Assembly (NCBI RefSeq): GCF_021130785.1
Contig: NC_060214.1
Location: 3,499,001 to 3,563,000, forward strand
Length of the DNA stretch: 64,000 nucleotides
Direction: 5' to 3'
DNA from: Homalodisca vitripennis
Lineage: Eukaryota; Arthropoda; Insecta; Hemiptera; Cicadellidae
Of this stretch, positions 35,230 through 49,611 are shown one piece after another. The translations under genes and the position numbers were made by a program. The notes below the pieces were generated by a model. It worked only from the letters and a program-made list of their open reading frames with translations, had not been told where the DNA came from and did not search any database. The stretch's first letter is position 1; every line of letters starts with the position of its first letter.

Positions 35230-36847
35230 TCAGCTTCAGCTGCAGAAGCCTTCTGAGAAACGAGCAGCACGGGTTCTCACGTGGAATATCGATAACGACC
35301 AATCTTGTTATTTTAACCCATTCATTCGGTCTTCCGTTCGTGCTGTTACCAGGTTGACAGCATCTATTTGAACTTCCCCAAAGCTTTCGACACTGCAAGT
35401 CCTGCTCACCTTATCGCGAAACTGCAAGCCTAAGGATTTTCGAGCAGTCTCATGCACTGTTTCCGGCCATATCATGATGATTGTATGTTCATTGTAAAAT
35501 GTTCCGGTGTTCTTCCTCGGCCGTTTCATGCTTCATCAGGAGTCCCCCAGAGATCTCACCTTGGTCTATTTCTGTTTTGCTTCTTTAACCTTCTTAAACG
35601 ATAGCATTGACCGAATCATGGCTGCTAAATTTCTAATGTTTAAAAATGTACCGATGATATTAAAATCTGTAACTTCCATCGTAGACTGCCGTGGACTGCA
35701 GACCTGCATCGAGGGAATCCATGAATGGTGTCCCATAATGACATAAAGCTGAGTCCCAAGAAATGCAACATACTCACCTCTCACGGTTGCTCAGTATTTA
35801 TATTTTCGAGTACGAACTCAGCGGATCTACACTGTAGAGGGTTGAATCGGTGCAACCCTCGAGCAACCTCAGTCCTGATGACCACGTAAGTTCAATCATG
35901 TCAAAGGCTTCTCGGATGTAGGGATAATTCATGAGACCTTCAAGGAGAGAGTTAAGCATTGGTGCCATGAAAACTGTATTTATGTCTTCAGTGAGATCTG
36001 TACTAGAGTTCGGTACTGTTTCATGGTCCCCCTACCAACTTGGTCAGATCCAAGGACCCCAGAATATTCAGGAGAGGTTCGTGCGTGTTGAAGGACTGAA
36101 GATGGGCTACGACTACTGAATGTCCGCTCCGACGTGTGGAGGAATCTCTCGGCTTGTGTTCCCTCGTGGTGAGAAGGCAGATGCACGACTTAACTTTACT
36201 TCGGAAGATTCGCATTGGTGAACTAGACTCTCCTGATCTGTTGGGCTATTCAACCTTATAGTTCCTGGCCGAACCCTCTCCACCGACCTCTTCTGCCGTC
36301 CCTCGTACTCTACCGATTACCACATGAACAGCACCATCCCACATCTGCACAGGACTACGACTTCTTCCATGATAGCAGCCATCGTCTGAAGTCTACTTTC
36401 CTTTCCCTGTAACACCATTCCAAGTGTGATTGGGAACGAGTGAGGACTTGTGTGAGAGTGTCATGAGTGTGTCTCAGATTACAGTTACGTTATATAATTA
36501 TCGGCATGCTATGTACTTGTGGTTGTTTAGTTTTGTTTTTTTTTGTGTATGCGTTTACAGTTAGTTTTGTTATGTAGTATTTGTTGTTTAATAATTTTTC
36601 GTCTGTTGAATTCACTGAGCATACTGTTACTTCTTTACATTTTAATACAATGTTATTATATTATTATTGAATTATATTATTATGTAGATAGTAGCTTCAT
36701 GTGTAAAATCACTGCTCCTGTTAAGTATATCGAATATTATGATTGTTATTATATTGTTTATTATTATTTTTAGCATCACTAAAGACTGCCATTATATGTA
36801 ATTCATGTATTATTGGCGTATTGCCGTTTGTAATAAATAAATAAAAT
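35230..36847 (+). pseudogene. Decayed non-LTR retrotransposon, RT C-terminal part and 3' tail
   Basis: Piecewise translation shows DSIYLNFPKAFDTAS (35357-35400, RT block with catalytic Asp), a GVPQ-like SGVPQRSHLG (about 35539), SIVDCRGLQTCIEGIHEWC (about 35675-35735), a CNILT stretch, SVRSVLEFGTVSWSPYQLGQIQ...NIQERFVRVEGLKMGYDY (about 35985-36116), and a C-terminal HDSSHRLKS. The order matches Jockey-like arthropod elements. Multiple stops and frameshifts make it a dead copy. A 3' untranslated-like stretch ends in TAATAAATAAATAAA at about 36830-36844, a typical LINE tail. Confidence 0.7.
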
Positions 36848-37703
36848 ATGATTGACTAGTATAATTTATTGTTATTAAAAACCATGTTACCAGTCATAAT
36901 CTTAATCATTCATCAACATACATCATAGTCTTTATTATAATATTTGAGCAAAGCGATAAACTCATCAATCAACGAACGGGGGTTGATTGATCACCGGGCC
37001 GCCCTTTATAATTATTTGTAATTATTTGCGCTTCAGGGTAGAATCAGTAAATAATTACGCATTAAATCAATCAAATTTGAGATCAAATAGGAGCCAATAA
37101 CAACTTAAACTTTTCAAGATGATTTTCATTCTTTACAAAAAAATAAATGCCTTCACATCCATTAATGATAATTTTCTCCTTATCATTGTTACTAGATGAC
37201 TTACTCCACTCAAATTTTGTCAAGAAATTATCGATAACTTATTTTATTTAATTTAGGATTCTTCACCTAACAATTCAAGAAAATTTCACTGTATTTGGTA
37301 GCACAATTGCTAATGTATGTAAAGAAGATTTTGCAAATGATGACGGACTGTCAAACTAATTTCAATCGTTGTTTCTCCTATCAATACATGTATCTTCCAG
37401 TTGATATCTTCAAAAGCGTACATAGTAATTGAAGAGTATTTATTTCTATTACAATCTCGACGTAAAATACACTAGGGAATAAATATTCTGGAAGTAATAA
37501 CACACAACAAAACTCCAAGAGTTATAGAATGTAACAAAACATTGGCTACATTGTAGGGTTTCCTGCTATACCAAATGTGGAAACTAGTTACGTATGCATG
37601 TGTCCATGTATGTGTGTCTGTGACTATAGAACACATATTCTGTGTGAAAAAGTAACAATCATCCTAAGAGATTTCTCTTATTATTGGGTTCCTATTTTAT
37701 CTT

Positions 37704-37745
<42 letters not shown>

Positions 37746-38999
37746 TTATTTTTAATTTTCATTATAAAGGATGAAATGCGAACAATCCGAATTTACACAA
37801 CTATTTCTACTATAGACACAATATTGTTACCGAGGGGATACGTAAATTATATCCTGGAAGATAAGCAATAAATACACAGTGGAATAGTAATAAAAATAAA
37901 CGGAACATTTACAGTTATTTTAAAGAATAACTCCAACTAAATTAACAGTCTACTGAGGTAATAAGGAAACAATTTTTACATTTACTGTGGTTGAAATCCA
38001 ATAAAATAAATACGATTAATTACAAAATATTTACAGGCCAGTTCATTCTCTATTCTTTAAATTCATGTATTATAAGAATATATTGATAGTTTGGACATAT
38101 AATAAAGGTTGCAAAGGCTTACTAGATATTTATATTTAAATAACACTGATCACGATAGTTAATGTTTGCTGGATTAAGAACAGGTTTGAAAGTTCATATC
38201 AATTCATTTATATGGTTTAAATTTCTAAATACAGTAACATTTTATAACAAAGAACATTACATTTAATACCTTATGCCAAAATAGTAAGGGACTTTGACTT
38301 GTCAGTTTGGAAGTAGTGGCACATTTCGGCACTAGGCGCTACTTCAAACAACAATATGTCCACGGGTGTTGCTACAAGGGTGAATAAAACAACTCGACAT
38401 ATTCCTATAAATTCCTTAACAAATCATCAAAAAGGTTTGTTATCACTAAAACTTTGTACATAATAATAACAGCACAGATTAGGAATTTGCAGTTTAGTTA
38501 TGGAAATTTTGTGTGCAAAGTTTATATATGAATTTGGAATAAAGTGTAATACACTTGTCATATCGTACCAGACTGAGCGCAATGAAATGTTCAAGAAACC
38601 TCGCTATAAGGACAGCAATAACATTCTCTGTTGTACGGTTATTGTCTGCAATATTTACAATCAACAATTTTCAGTAGTTTACAACTCTACTTCTATTTAG
38701 GAATACTATAGTTGCCCCACTAACTTGTATCTTTAACACACTGGTGTACATTGTTAGCGTTAATACTGCAATGGCATCGAAACTGTAATACTATTCGACA
38801 ATTGTTGAACTTTAAAACCGCTATAATAATACAAATTTGTGAGTAATAATATTTGCTGAGACTGAACGAAGTCTCTCCCTTTTATTGTTCAGAAAAGTTG
38901 TACATGAGTTATGCCAGTCTGTATTATAAAATTTATGCTTCGCTCCTTTCGTGTTATTTACCACCAAAACTCTGGACGCTGTGACTAAGGAGATAATTA
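36848..38999. other. Intergenic interval
   Basis: No supportable gene. A (AT)n microsatellite lies at about 37705-37741. Confidence 0.4.
37705..37741. repeat. (AT)n microsatellite
   Basis: ATATATACATATATAT... tract of about 37 bp. Confidence 0.85.
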
Positions 39000-39372
39000 T
39001 CGTATAAGCTAGTCATGCTACATACGATAGTATATGCTGTATAAGCTAGCATATGCTATATAAGCTGACATATGCTATATACGCTAGCGTATGCTATATA
39101 CGCTAGTGTATGCTATATACGCTAGTGTATGCTATATACGTTAGTGTATGCTATATACGCTAGTGTATGCTGTATACGCTAGTGTATGCTATATACGCTA
39201 GTGTATGCTATATACGCCAGTATATCCTATATACGATAGTGTATGATATATACGCTAATATATGCTATATACGCTAGTGTATGCTATACTATAGTGTATG
39301 ATACATACAATATGGTACGATAGTGTATGTACGCTAGTTATATATACGCTAGTATATATTGTATATGCTAGT
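39000..39372. repeat. 19-bp minisatellite, about 18 copies
   Basis: The unit TATGCTATATACGCTAGTG is repeated head-to-tail with increasing divergence toward both ends (TATAAGCTAG at the left, TATATACGCTAGTATAT at the right). The unit is rich in TATA/TATAC and partly palindromic (CTAG). Confidence 0.95.
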
Positions 39373-39569
39373 AGGTGAAATGTCCCTCCACATCTCCGAT
39401 ATCAGAAAAAATAGAGAAAATATTCTTGATTCCTAAACCCAAACTGTTAAAAATAGTAATTTAATAGTTCTCCCCGTACATTCCAAATGACATTTCAAAT
39501 GACACCGCACATGTTCTTCAATAGTACATGATTGAGAGCTCTCCACCAGGCACACACAAGCACAACTGT

Positions 39570-39890
39570 GGATAGAAATGTTGGTTGTTGTTAAGAATTC
39601 GTCCACATCATTTTAGACAGCACGAGATGTGAAATATCGTTGTATTCAGCAAAGCTACATCAAATATTCCTGTTCTCACCGCGTCGAAAAATTGTTCACG
39701 CAATTAATTTTGTAAAATTTTCTGTGGACAGAAAGTTTGGTTGTTGCAAAGAATTCGTCCACATCATTTTTAAAACAGCGCGAGATGTGAAATATCGTTG
39801 TATTCAGCAAAGCTACATCAATATTCCAGTTCACACCGCGTCGAAACATTGTTTACACAATTTTTTTTGTGAAATTCTCTGCCGCAATGT
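39570..39890. repeat. ~160-bp direct duplication
   Basis: Two tandem copies share AAGAATTCGTCCACATCATT, GATGTGAAATATCGTTGTAT and CACCGCGTCGAAA, with scattered substitutions. The downstream GAGAGCCATCTTCAGTCAAC followed by GCCGAAACC may belong to a Penelope-like 3' end. Confidence 0.85.
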
Positions 39891-40082
39891 GGAGAGCCAT
39901 CTTCAGTCAACTGATGAAAAGCCGAAACCGACAATAATATGCAGTTGTCTGTTTAGGCGAGTATTTATAAGGCAAACCCTTGAAATATAATATGAATTTT
40001 TACAAGTATGTTTGTTTCCTCAAATCCTATTTCATAAGTTTGTAAATATGTAAAAAATATTCCATAGGCCTGTAACCGGGAC

Positions 40083-40566
40083 ACAATCCTACTCTACACT
40101 CAATACCATCTCTACACTGAACCCCATCTTTGCACTCAACCCCATCTCTGCATTTAACCCCACCTCTGTAATCGACCCGACATCTACACTCAACCCCATC
40201 TTTGCACACAAGCACATCTCTACACTCAACTTCACCTCTACACTCAACACCATCTCTACATTCAACACCATATCTAAACTCAACACCATCTCTACACTAA
40301 ACACCATCTCTATACTCAACACCATCTCTACACTAAACACCATCTCTACACTCAACCCAATCTTTGCACAGAACCCTATCTCTACACTCAACCCCATCTC
40401 TGCATTTAACCCCACCTCTGTACTCAACCCCACCTCTACACGCAACCCCATCTTTGTACACAACCCCATCTGTACACTCAAGCCCATCTTTGCACACAAC
40501 CCCATCTCTACACTCAACACCATCTCTACACTCAACCCCACATCTGCACTCAACCTCATCTCTAGT
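40083..40566. repeat. 18-bp minisatellite, about 27 copies
   Basis: The unit is CATCTCTACACTCAACCC with CAACAC and TTTGCAC variants. Because 18 is divisible by three, several strands stay open and give repetitive Leu-Ser-Val-Glu-Met frames, which are not considered genes. Confidence 0.95.
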
Positions 40567-41415
40567 AAATGTTAGTTATCATAAACTTTAGGAAACATCT
40601 GCAAATATTCACTTTAAGAATCTCTTTTCAAAAAGACCCAACTATCCAAATAAAGCACAACACTGCTTCGTGTAAAGTTATTGATATCTCTCTGCAACTG
40701 AACATTGTTTGTTGATTAAATAATTTAGCTGATATACGAATATTAAAATTTTGATACGATTTATGAAGGTTTACGTAAAAATTAAATATCATGTTTACTA
40801 TAATAACTTCATTGTCCAAGTTCATCATTTGTTCTCCTCTTCGTTAAGAGACTAAATGCTGAAGTTAAAAATTAACTGCGCCTGTCCTCAGTTAGGCCAT
40901 TAGATTGAAACAGAGCTCAGTGGAGGGACACTTTTATTGGTTAAGTTCTGATATAAATTGTAGAACACTTACTTTAAAACTCATTCTTCTCCCTCCGAAC
41001 TTGTTGACTACAGAAAATGTTTAAATGTACCACTTCATACAGATTATATTGATAACATTTCACTTTTTCTCCCCACAACTTAGAGTAGAGTGTTGTAAAA
41101 TCATAGATCTAATTTTTAGTTTGAAATCTAAATTAAGGAGTTAAGATTTCAAAGTATTAGTTTTTTTTACTTAATTTTCATGGAAGTTTAGTTTCAAGAA
41201 AAGTTGCAAAAAGGGTTTTAGCCCTAAACCCCAGTTTTAATCATAAAACATATACTGTATTGCTAAACCTCCCTCACAACATTGTTTAATACTTTTTTTA
41301 AAACTCATTTATAGTGCATTTAAAGCTTTAAAGTAGATCAAATAATAATTTTGGAACTTCTTTCGATTATGGATAGACAGTAATAATGTTCGATAATTAC
41401 GATAGGAATAGCCCG
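40567..41415. other. Interval without recognisable features
   Basis: AT-rich, nothing supportable. Confidence 0.4.
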
Positions 41416-42560
41416 AGTTTATTATGTGACGTATCAACAAAAGCAACGAAGTATGGAACAGAAGTAATTAACAACTAGATTGGTTCTCTTGTCTGGTCTG
41501 CCTTTGTTAATGAACCAAAGTTGTTATAGTTATTATGTAGTTACTATGTGATGTATGGACAAAAGCATCGAAGTCTGGAGCAGCAGTAATTAACAACTAG
41601 ATTGGTTCTCTTGTCTGGTCTGCCTTTGTTAATGAACCAAAGTTGTTATATATATTATATAGTTACTATGTGGCGTATGGACAAAAGCAGTGAAGTCTGG
41701 AACAGAAGTAATTAACAACTAGACTGGATCTCTTGTCTGGTCTGCCTTTGTTAATGAACCAAAGTTGTTATTTATATTATATAGTTGTTATTTATATTTA
41801 TATTATATTGTCCATGTGACGTATGGACAAAAGCAGCGACGTCTGGAACAGAAGTAATTAACAACTAGACTGGATCTCTTGTCTGGTCTGCCTTTGTTAA
41901 TGAACCAAAGTTGTTATTTATATTATATAGTTGTTATTTATATTTATATTATATAGTCCATGTGACGTATGGACAAAAGCAGCGACGTCTGGAACAGAAG
42001 TAATTAAAAACTAGACTACATCTATGGTCTGGTCTGCCTTTGTTAAAGAACCAAAGTTGTTATAGGTATTTATGGACAAAAGTACCGAAGTCTGGAACAG
42101 AAGTAATTAACAACTAGACTGGATCTCTTGTCTGGTCTGCCTTTGTTAATGAACCAAAGTTGTTATTTATATTATATAGTTACTATGTGGCGTATGGACA
42201 AAAGCAGCGAAGTCTGGAACAGAAGTAATTAACAACTAGACTGGATCTCTTGTCTGGTCTGCCTTTGTTAATGAACCAAAGTTGTTATTTATATTATATA
42301 GTTGTTATTTATATTTATATTATATAGTCCATGTGACGTATGGACAAAAGCAGCGACGTCTGGAACAGAAGTAATTAACAACTAGACTGGATCTCTTGTC
42401 TGGTCTGCCTTTGTTAATGAACCAAAGTTGTTATTTATATTATATAGTTACTATGTGGCGTATGGACAAAAGCAGCGAAGTCTGGAACAGAAGTAATTAA
42501 CAACTACACTGGGTCTCTCGTCTGGTCTGCCTTTGTTAATGAACCAAAATTGTTATAGGT
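41416..42560. repeat. ~120/150-bp tandem repeat, 9 copies in long and short forms
   Basis: Each unit has GTATGGACAAAAGCAGCG, GAACAGAAGTAATTAACAAC and TGGTCTGCCTTTGTTAATGA. Long units carry an extra ~30-bp TTGTTATTTATATTTATATT duplication in the spacer; short ones do not. Long and short forms alternate irregularly. Confidence 0.9.
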
Positions 42561-44074
42561 ATTCCTATAGTTTAAACCTAAGTTTTAAAAATTAATTCAG
42601 GGGCTACTTGTCATAGAATTTACAATTTTTCATTCCTGATCTGGAATACTTATACAAACATTGTTTCCAGAATAGTGTTAAAGAAGGGATATTAAATAAG
42701 CAGTCATATGTAACACTTTGGTCAGGTACAAGTATAGTGTAAGTCTACGCACTTATGACCAAAGTCTATATTCTCCATTCAGGTTACTATTTAATTGACA
42801 GAACATAGACGTAGTCTTATGTTGCGAACAATATGTTAGTCAATCGCTTCAGGGACTGGAACATTCCTTTACGTGTGATGTCTACCCACTCAATATCTCA
42901 AGAGCAAACTAACCTTTAGACTTCAGAATGCGCATGAAATTTCACTACTATCTAAGTAACATCGTGTTTGATGATAGTGTATTTCACTCCATGCAATTGT
43001 CCTGATCATTGACGAACATGTTCACGTAGTTTTACGTAGGTTACGTTAAATGGGCAAACATAATGGCATAATAGATAATCGTAGAATAAATAAATGTATA
43101 GAAAAAGTGTTACAAAAATCATACCACATTTTAACATATTACATAGAAACACGTGGAGCCTAATAAAATGAGCTAAACACTATAAATTACACAGTTGTTC
43201 ATTTTATAGTTGACTCCTGCTAAGAACGTACACAAGGTATCGAGCTAGAATAATCCACAGACACAGGGGTCTCGTGTACGATGAGATAACTGTAAAATCC
43301 TCTATTCACTATAACTTATTTCTTCTTAAATAAGAGTATAAGAAATATAATAAGATATTTTTCTTCACTTATACTCAACTATAAAATCCACTGATGTACA
43401 AAGAGTTGAAAAACACATTATAAATTAAAAAGTCTAAAAACATTGGATTCTATGCTAGGAAGGTTATGACAGAAACAAGCCGTGTAAAAGCGATAAAAAA
43501 TGTTTCATTAGTCACTGTATGTGCTAACTGTACGTGAGGCATATATGTGTAACGTGTCAGCATTAATGCCTCCCTGCGGTCTATGCGTTTATCTACATCT
43601 CTCTCCGGGACACTCCGCTACATGAACCGCAATTCACAGCTCAATGTGATACCACATTCAACATCTAATTTTAAATCAACCTCTGCATTGTCCGTAATTA
43701 CATGAACATTTCCTGAATATGTTACTTTATTACTTGAACAATCTTAGCAAACCAAAAAAAAGTTATCACAAAGTTGAAACTTTAGGGGTAATTGGTGAGC
43801 TTTTAGATGTATCTAGAATTCATATCAGTAAAAAAATATTAAATTATTAAAAATAGAAAAAATACATAATACCTATGCTAAATATTTTAACTTAGTGATC
43901 AACTATAATATTTTATTAAATTAATTATATTTGAATCGTTGTCCAAATATGGATCTAATCTTCTTGTGAGAAGTACAACTTTGTTTATTATGGCATATAG
44001 GCTGCCCGCTTTATTATTTCGTGATAACAATGTACAAGCTAGTATTGTACTTTATAAATTTGTAAAGTATTAAT
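42561..44074. other. Interval without recognisable features
   Basis: No gene, array or RNA gene supported. Confidence 0.4.
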
Positions 44075-46225
44075 ATACCAAAGCCTGTAATCAAATATGT
44101 TACTCTACCACCGACTAAGCAATAATTGAACCAGCATTGGCCCAAGTTGGGAACAGAAGATAGAGCAAGTTTAGCATTAACTGCTTGTGGTTTTCCACAA
44201 TGTACAGTTGTACTCTACCAAGGACTGTAGTCAGACTAAACGACATCTGGACAGGATTAGCCCTAGTTAGGAACAGAAAATGTGCCTAGTTTACCGTTAA
44301 TTGGTTGTGGTTTTCCACAATGTACAGTTGTACACTACCAAGGACTGTAGTCAGACTAAACGACATCTGGACAGCATTAGCCTTAGTTAGGAACAGAAAA
44401 TGTGCCTAGTTTACCGTTAATTGGTTGTGGTTTTACACAATGTACAGTTGTACACTACCAAGGACTGTAGTCAGACTAAGCGACATCTGGACAGCATTAG
44501 CCCTAGTTAGGAACAGAAAATGTGCCTAGTTTACCGGTAATTGGTGGTAGTTTTCCACAATGTACAGTTGTATTCTACCAAGGACTGTAGTCAGACTAAA
44601 CGACATCAGGACAGCATTAGCCCTAGTTAGGAACAGAAAATGTGCCTAGTTTACCGTTAATTGGTTGTGGTTTTCCACATTGTACAGTTGTATTCTACCA
44701 AGGACTGTAGTCAGACTAAACGACATCTGGACAGCATTAGCCTTAGTTAGGAACAGAAAATGTGCCTAGTTTACCGTTAATTGGTTGTGGTTTTCCACAA
44801 TGTACAGTTGTATTCTACCAAGGACTGTAGTCAGACTAAACGACATCTGGACATCATTAGCCTTAGTTAGGAACAGAAAATGTGCCTAGTTTACCGTTAA
44901 TTGGTTGTGGTTTTCCACAATGTACAGTTGTATTCTACCAAAGACTGTAGTCAGACTAAACGACATCTGGACAGCATTAGCCTTAGTTAGGAACAGAAAA
45001 TGTGCCTAGTTTACCGTTAATTGGTTGTGGTTTTCCACAATGTACAGTTGTATTCTACCAAAGACTGTAGTCAGACTAAACGACATCTGGACAGCATTAG
45101 CCTTAGTTAGGAACAGAAAATGTGCCTAGTTTACCGTTAATTGGTTGTGGTTTTCCACAATGTACAGTTGTACTCTACCAAGGACTGTAGTCAGACTAAA
45201 CGACATCAGGACAGCATTAGCCTTAGTTAGGAACAGAAAATGTGCCTAGTTTACCGTTAATTGGTTGTGGTTTTCCACAATGTACAGTTGTATTCTACCA
45301 AGGACTGTAGTCAGACTAAACGACATCAGGACAGCATTAGCCCTAGTTAGGAACAGAAAATGTGCCTAGTTTACCGTTAGTTGGTTGTGGTTTTCCACAA
45401 TGTACAGTTGTATTCTACCAAGGACTGTAGTCAGACTAAACGACATCAGGACAGCATTAGCCCTAGTTAGGAACAGAAAATGTGCCTAGTTTACCGTTAG
45501 TTGGTTGTGGTTTTCCACAATGTACAGTTGTATTCTACCAAGGACTGTAGTCAGACTAAACGACATCAGGACAGCATTAGCCCTAGTTAGGAACAGAAAA
45601 TGTGCCTAGTTTACCGTTAGTTGGTTGTGGTTTTCCACAATGTACAGTTGTATTCTACCAAGGACTGTAGTCAGACTAAACGACATCTGGACAGCATTAG
45701 CCTTAGTTAGGAACAGAAAATGTGCCTAGTTTACCGTTAATTGGTTGTGGTTTTCCACAATGTACAGTTGTATTCTACCAAGGACTGTAGTCAGACTAAA
45801 CGACATCTGGACAGCATTAGCCTTAGTTAGGAACAGAAAATGTGCCTAGTTTACCGTTAATTGGTTGTGGTTTTCCACAATGTACAGTTGTACTCTACCA
45901 AGGACTGTAGTCAGACTAAACGACATCTGGACAGCATTAGCCCTAGTTAGGAACAGAAAATGTGTCTAGTTTACCGTTAATTGGTTGTGGTTTTCCACAA
46001 TGTACATTTGTACTCTACCAAGGACTGTAGTCAGACTAAACGACATCTGGACAGCATTAGCCCTAGTTAGGAACAGAAAATGTGCCTAGTTTACCGTGAA
46101 TTGGTTGTGGTTTTCCACAATGTACAGTTGTACACTACCAAGGACTGTAGTCAGACTAAACGACATCTGGACAACATTGGCCCAAGTTGGGAACAGAAGA
46201 TGGGACAAGTTTACCGTTAATTGGT
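44075..46225. repeat. 120-bp satellite array, about 18 copies
   Basis: The unit is exactly 120 bp, with CTACCAAGGACTGTAGTCAG, CGACATCTGGACAGCATTAG and TTACCGTTAATTGGTTGTGG. Phase is maintained without indels across some 17 units. Internal units differ by only a few positions (TTAGCCCTAG/TTAGCCTTAG, ATCTGG/ATCAGG). The first and last units share a separate variant. Confidence 0.97.
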
Positions 46226-49200
46226 TCTTTTTCAGGCACATATTTCTGAAAATGCCTATCCAAAAACATAAAGTATGAGACACGGTTTTAAGTGCAGGTT
46301 TTATTTTTGTTAAGTGCATGGTAGCCATTTCTAGCATCTTATTTGAGTGAAATTGATGTGAGGTTTCAATATTTTTTACCATTTTTGATTAAAACATTGT
46401 TTACAAGCGATGGGGGTTTATAAAAAATTCTAAATTTGATTAGCCATTAAATTGGATAGAGTTATATTAGATATCTCTAGTTTGTGTTATTCTTCTTCTT
46501 TTTACAATACTTTTAAAATGAAGCGTCTTTTGTTGGGGTTCCGGTTTAGGAATTTGACTTACTAAACTACCCCATTTTTTGAGGGAGGGACAATAATTTG
46601 GATACATCAAAAACTGCTCAATCATATAAAAATTCCCCAAAGACGAAAGTTAATTTGGGAGGAGAGTTGGGATTTTTAAGGCACTCTGTATATAAAGTTG
46701 AAATTCGGAGTGTTCTTATTTTAAAGTTGTAATATCCGTATTATGGATTTTCGGCTTCAAATTAATGTGCAGATGTAACTTAATAGCAATTACTTTACAA
46801 TAACAATGCTAATATTATTATTTACAAATAAATTATTATCATGGTAAATATTGCATCCGACTGTAAGATAACACTTTAATTAATCTACAGTAGTAAAGGA
46901 CACAAACACCTTTAATCAAACTAACTCTTTAGGAATGGCGGATGACATAAGGAATAAAAATAAAGAAAATCGTTAAACTTTAACTTAAAAGGATGTATTA
47001 ATACAATAGATTTCCGAACCACTGAATTAAATGTATCAGAGAAAACTCGAAACTCGATGACGGACGATAGTAAATGTCCGTCATCATCCAAATAAACTGC
47101 CTAATCACTACCTTCAGGTTATCTGAAGGATTAGTTACTTTCCTCAGTATTTTTAAATATTTAATTCATCACTACAATTATTGCAATCTATTTACAAGCA
47201 GAAATACTGGGAAAGTCAATGTAAGTGGATTTTCAATCACCGTATTGTTGAGATGTTGATTTAGGACTGCCCTGACATTGTGACGTATATTTGTGCAACG
47301 GTCAGGAAGTCTGTTTCTGTGGTGAACCTCGATGCCAAAGTGCTCAGATTTGCATCCATCTTTAGGGTTAAATATATTGAAGCTAATGGACGAACCACAT
47401 GGAGTTGAATATCTCTGAGGTTGTAGTAATACATATTTGATTTGCAAAGTTTACTCATAAGTTTAAACTGCGTCAAATAAAACTCACAGCAGCACCTGTA
47501 CAAGTTACAATAACATACTGTCTTGCCATGTTGCTGCCATGCTAGAGTAATAATGAACTCAAATGATATCTTAAGGGTGGGCCTTATGGTTCCAATGTGC
47601 TATGGAGTTTTGCCTACGACCTTAATCATTTACTAAAACTTTAAAGTTGACTTCCCCTCACGTCTATGTCGACTCAGCATCTTCACTCGACATTGCAGCT
47701 GTAGTCAGCAAAAGTAAAGATTGGTAGACTATAAGTCTACAACATGAATACTGGTACTTGAAATGTAATCATAGTTAAAGAGCGCTCTTAAACTCCCATA
47801 AAACAAAATCACGACGGTATTAGCCATTTATCGAGACAACTTATAATCACAACGACGCGGTCTCCTCAGAAGGACATTACTACAACTATTGCTTGTATTA
47901 AATCATATACATAAAACAGTATCAGAGGTAAGTTAATTTACTATTTACAATTTTAATTTATATTACAATCAAGTTAGATGTCTCGCATGAAAGGACTATC
48001 TTATAACGCGAAAATATAAATTTAACTTTCGGACATAGAAGGCGCGCGAGGTGTTGCTGCAAGTTCGAGAGAGAAAAGATTATTACGTGTGCCAATTATA
48101 TAATTCCATCAAGAATTTAATTCCAAGTACATCGTATTAAACTTATTCTAACCATTAACGAGTAACAGGGTTGCGAAAATATGTATTATATAAAATTAAA
48201 CTAAATAACGGTACAATACATCATCTCTCATAACGTCATTTACTAAAGAATAGAGTTATTATTAAACCAAAATATCACTACAATATTAATCTATTTTAAA
48301 TATGTGTAAATGGTTTTAATCGTTCATTCGTTTAACATTTCAAGCTTACTGTGCCGTTTACAAGTAGAACGGTAATGAGGATGGTGAAAATAAATACAAT
48401 AATGCATATAAATTAGTACGAATATAATTTATTTATTTTTAGATATTGTCAATGAAAGTTTATAGCAGTGTGAAGGCCGCTAATCCCTTTATGAATCGTT
48501 AAAACAATCAAGATTTATTACTCTCGAGAAATCGTAACTTACAGATTACTGTTAAATCTGTTAAAAACTTAAATTAATCTGCACACTACAGAAACCAGTC
48601 AGACGTTTAACTATACTTACAAAAATAACGTTTCCTCTGATATATTTCATTCAGTGGCTCGAAAATGTTTTGTGATAATAAAACCACGGAAGTTAGAGTT
48701 AAATAATTTTATTTTTATATTTGACGTCCTCCAACATTTCTGAAGAGTCCATTTGATTAAATCCGTTTGTGTATTTTTATATAATTAGAGTATTATCTTA
48801 CAGTCGAAAGCAATTTTTCACCATATTAAATATTTATTTGTAAGGATATGTTACTCTTCTTACTGTAAATTAAATATTATTAAGTTTAATCTATACATAA
48901 CTTTGAAGCCGAGCAACTATAATACGTACATCACAATTTTTTTTTTAATTCTTGATTCTTTTAAATAACTCAAAATTCGAACTTTAAAGTTTCACCCCTC
49001 CCCCTATTAACTTTCTTAAGAATGGAAATGAAGTGATTTACCTTGGGGCATTTATGTTACAATTTTAAATATATGAAAATTATTGACCACACCTCCCCAC
49101 CAAAATGGGGTAGGTCGGCGGTAAGTCACATTTTTAAACATGAACTCCTAGCAAGTGTAGCAAGTGATACCTCATTTTAAAAGTTTTGTAAAAAGCAAAC

Positions 49201-49611
49201 TAGAGGTCTTTAAAAAACAAATTTTTAATATAAAATTTATATGTTTATTTAATACAAATAGCTAGTCGGTAATGCAAAATAATGTTTGTCACTTCTCTAA
49301 AAATGTAATGAACATATCTATATAGTTTTCTTCAGTATAATTTTGTTTAAATACACATAACAACAATGCAAACAACACTAACTGTAAGACAAAACTACTA
49401 TGCGAGTATTTGTTCTTCCATAGAAAGGACTCAGCTGAAGGTCAACTGACAAAGTAAATCGTATGATCCTGTTATTCCTGTAGAAACAAAAGATTTTAAT
49501 TGGAAAAGTGAATACTTTAAACGTGTCTTCAAATTCAGTAATGGTTTCCCCTAATAAAACAAAAACGTCTGAGTTTAGAATAAATATTCAAAATATACAT
49601 TTACATCTGCT
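46226..49611. other. Intergenic interval
   Basis: No supportable gene. AAGGCACTCTGTATATAAAG at about 46680 resembles ends of some mariner-type elements, but no partner end was found. Short frames near 47074-47503 lack motifs. Confidence 0.35.

Noticed and set aside
39640..39990. 116-codon plus-strand frame
   Set aside because: It spans the ~160-bp direct duplication and repeats itself out of phase; probably chance within repeat DNA.
40089..40591. 156-codon Leu-Ser-Val-Glu-Met repeat frame
   Set aside because: Product of the 18-bp minisatellite staying open by periodicity; no flanking coding sequence.
46086..46382. 98-codon minus-strand frame
   Set aside because: Half of it lies in the terminal units of the 120-bp satellite.
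47178..47503. Minus-strand frames of 80-89 codons
   Set aside because: No motif, overlapping in two frames, no start or splice context.
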